From the NCBI GenBank assembly GCA_964444885.1, contig CAYUIZ010000141.1:1-6754 (forward strand): DNA of 6,754 bases, given 5' to 3'. The position numbers were made by a program, and so were the translations under genes. Below, piece after piece: positions 6,316 to 6,754 of this stretch. The stretch comes from CAYRGQ01 sp964444885 (GTDB taxonomy: Bacteria; Bacteroidota; Bacteroidia; Sphingobacteriales; Sphingobacteriaceae). Within the stretch, counting starts at the first letter, position 1; each line of letters opens with the position of its first letter. The notes below the pieces were generated by a model. That model was given only the letters and a program-made list of their open reading frames with translations. It searched no databases and was not told the origin of the DNA.

Positions 6316-6518
6316 TTAATAGACTATTTATGGCGATTGTTGGTTCGGCTTTAGAGTTCCTCGCTGTTGTATCAATGTTTAAAATATCCTAAAATGCTGT
6401 CAGTGGGATGACCGTGAGTACGCCCGGACAGGGATACGCTAAACCATCTCACGGCACGAAGGAAGGCGCGCATAACGGTGTAATAACGGTGCAAGCGAGT
6501 ATAGGCGCAATGGAAAAC

Positions 6519-6681
6519 AGGGTGCACGACAGATTTCCGCTATTGTGGAAAAACTCCTTACAAACTATGCCGTCATCTCGACGAGGAATGAGGAGAGATC
6601 TATGGTTAAGCAGGATATGTCCACAGATTTCTCCTCCTAATGTCGTCGAAGTGACGTAAGCGGATTTTTGTCGTGCACCCT
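6519..6681. repeat. Nested inverted-repeat element, about 163 bp
   Basis: The outer arms, 6519-6541 and 6659-6681, are inverted copies matching at 20 of 23 positions, including a perfect 12-base block GGGTGCACGACA (6520-6531) against 6669-6680. Inside, 6569-6596 and 6630-6657 form a second imperfect inverted pair: CGTCATCTCGACGA on the left faces TCGTCGAAGTGACG on the right, and GAGAGATCT faces AGATTTCTC. This nested plan and the CGTCATCTCGACG/AGAGATCT wording resemble repeats common between genes in Bacteroidota (from memory). Any ORF crossing it is an artefact of the repeat. No transposase is present. Confidence 0.6.
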
Positions 6682-6718
6682 TGTGCGCAGGACGAGCAAG
6701 AAAATGAGGCGAAATCCG

Positions 6719-6726
6719 TATATTTG
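6719..6726 (+). promoter_or_regulatory. -7 box before a gene starting at 6748
   Basis: TATATTTG matches TAnnTTTG exactly. Transcription would begin near 6731, and an A-rich stretch leads to ATG at 6748, seven bases before the window ends. This is the usual short-leader arrangement in Bacteroidota, so a rightward gene probably begins here, but only two codons are visible and no -33 TTG is found at the right distance. Confidence 0.4.
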
Positions 6727-6754
6727 GCAATAAAAACCACTGATACCATGTCCA

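Larger units (their letters stand above)
5996..6518. other. Long upstream region of tmm, no convincing gene
   Basis: No gene is supported here. The stretch holds two dyads (6025-6044 and 6209-6227), a small minus-strand hairpin followed by a T run (6149-6170), promoter-like boxes on both strands (6236-6243 plus; 6285-6315 minus), and a 9-base direct repeat ATAACGGTG at 6472-6480 and 6483-6491 with an 11-base period. A 40-codon rightward ORF (ATG 6270 to 6392) has one hydrophobic stretch (about residues 19-37) and lies about 27 bases after the plus-strand box; it is not recognisable and may be chance. Confidence 0.4.

Noticed and set aside
6408..6730. Opposed ORFs over the right-hand repeat (6408-6659 plus, 6449-6730 minus)
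   Set aside because: Both cross the nested inverted repeat; low-complexity composition and no recognisable domain.
1..6754. CRISPR array, defence system, prophage or integrase genes
   Set aside because: No regularly spaced repeats and no relevant protein motifs in any of the five supported genes.

Overview
The window looks like a chromosomal stretch from a member of the Bacteroidota, most likely a soil or sediment Sphingobacteriaceae-type organism (genus not determinable). Reasons seen in the sequence: base composition close to 50% GC, almost no Shine-Dalgarno sites before the genes, several matches to the Bacteroidota sigma-A -7 box TAnnTTTG, and gene families common in this phylum (secreted GH43 glycosidase, class A beta-lactamase-like serine hydrolase). 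The genus assignment is inference.

Layout. Bases 1-331 hold no convincing gene, but contain two strong hairpins and a weak rightward ORF. Three leftward genes follow in close order and may be one transcription unit read from about 3200 down to 332: an AI-2E/PerM-family membrane transporter (1973-3184), a PnuC-family vitamin transporter (1329-1928), and an exported class A beta-lactamase-like serine hydrolase (332-1258). From a divergent intergenic region (3185-3341), a secreted GH43-family glycosidase runs rightward (3342-4370), apparently from an almost leaderless promoter. It converges on a leftward flavin monooxygenase (4610-5995) that closely resembles bacterial trimethylamine monooxygenase (Tmm). 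Between the two convergent genes lies a 182-184 bp inverted-repeat element of MITE type (4368-4551), with ends bordered by TA, which supplies the last bases of the GH43 stop codon.

The last 760 bases (5996-6754) have no convincing gene. They hold the long upstream region of tmm with two dyad symmetries and promoter-like sites facing both ways, then a second, nested inverted-repeat element (6519-6681), and a promoter-like box leading to an ATG at 6748 that probably begins a gene outside the window.

The five genes do not form one recognisable pathway. They look like ordinary housekeeping and accessory functions: vitamin uptake, membrane transport, cell-wall or beta-lactam-related hydrolysis, plant polysaccharide breakdown and methylamine oxidation. 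I see no strong evidence for a new multi-gene system. The points most worth a second look are the two repeat elements, the tmm upstream region, and the unusual catalytic motifs in the GH43 protein and the serine hydrolase.
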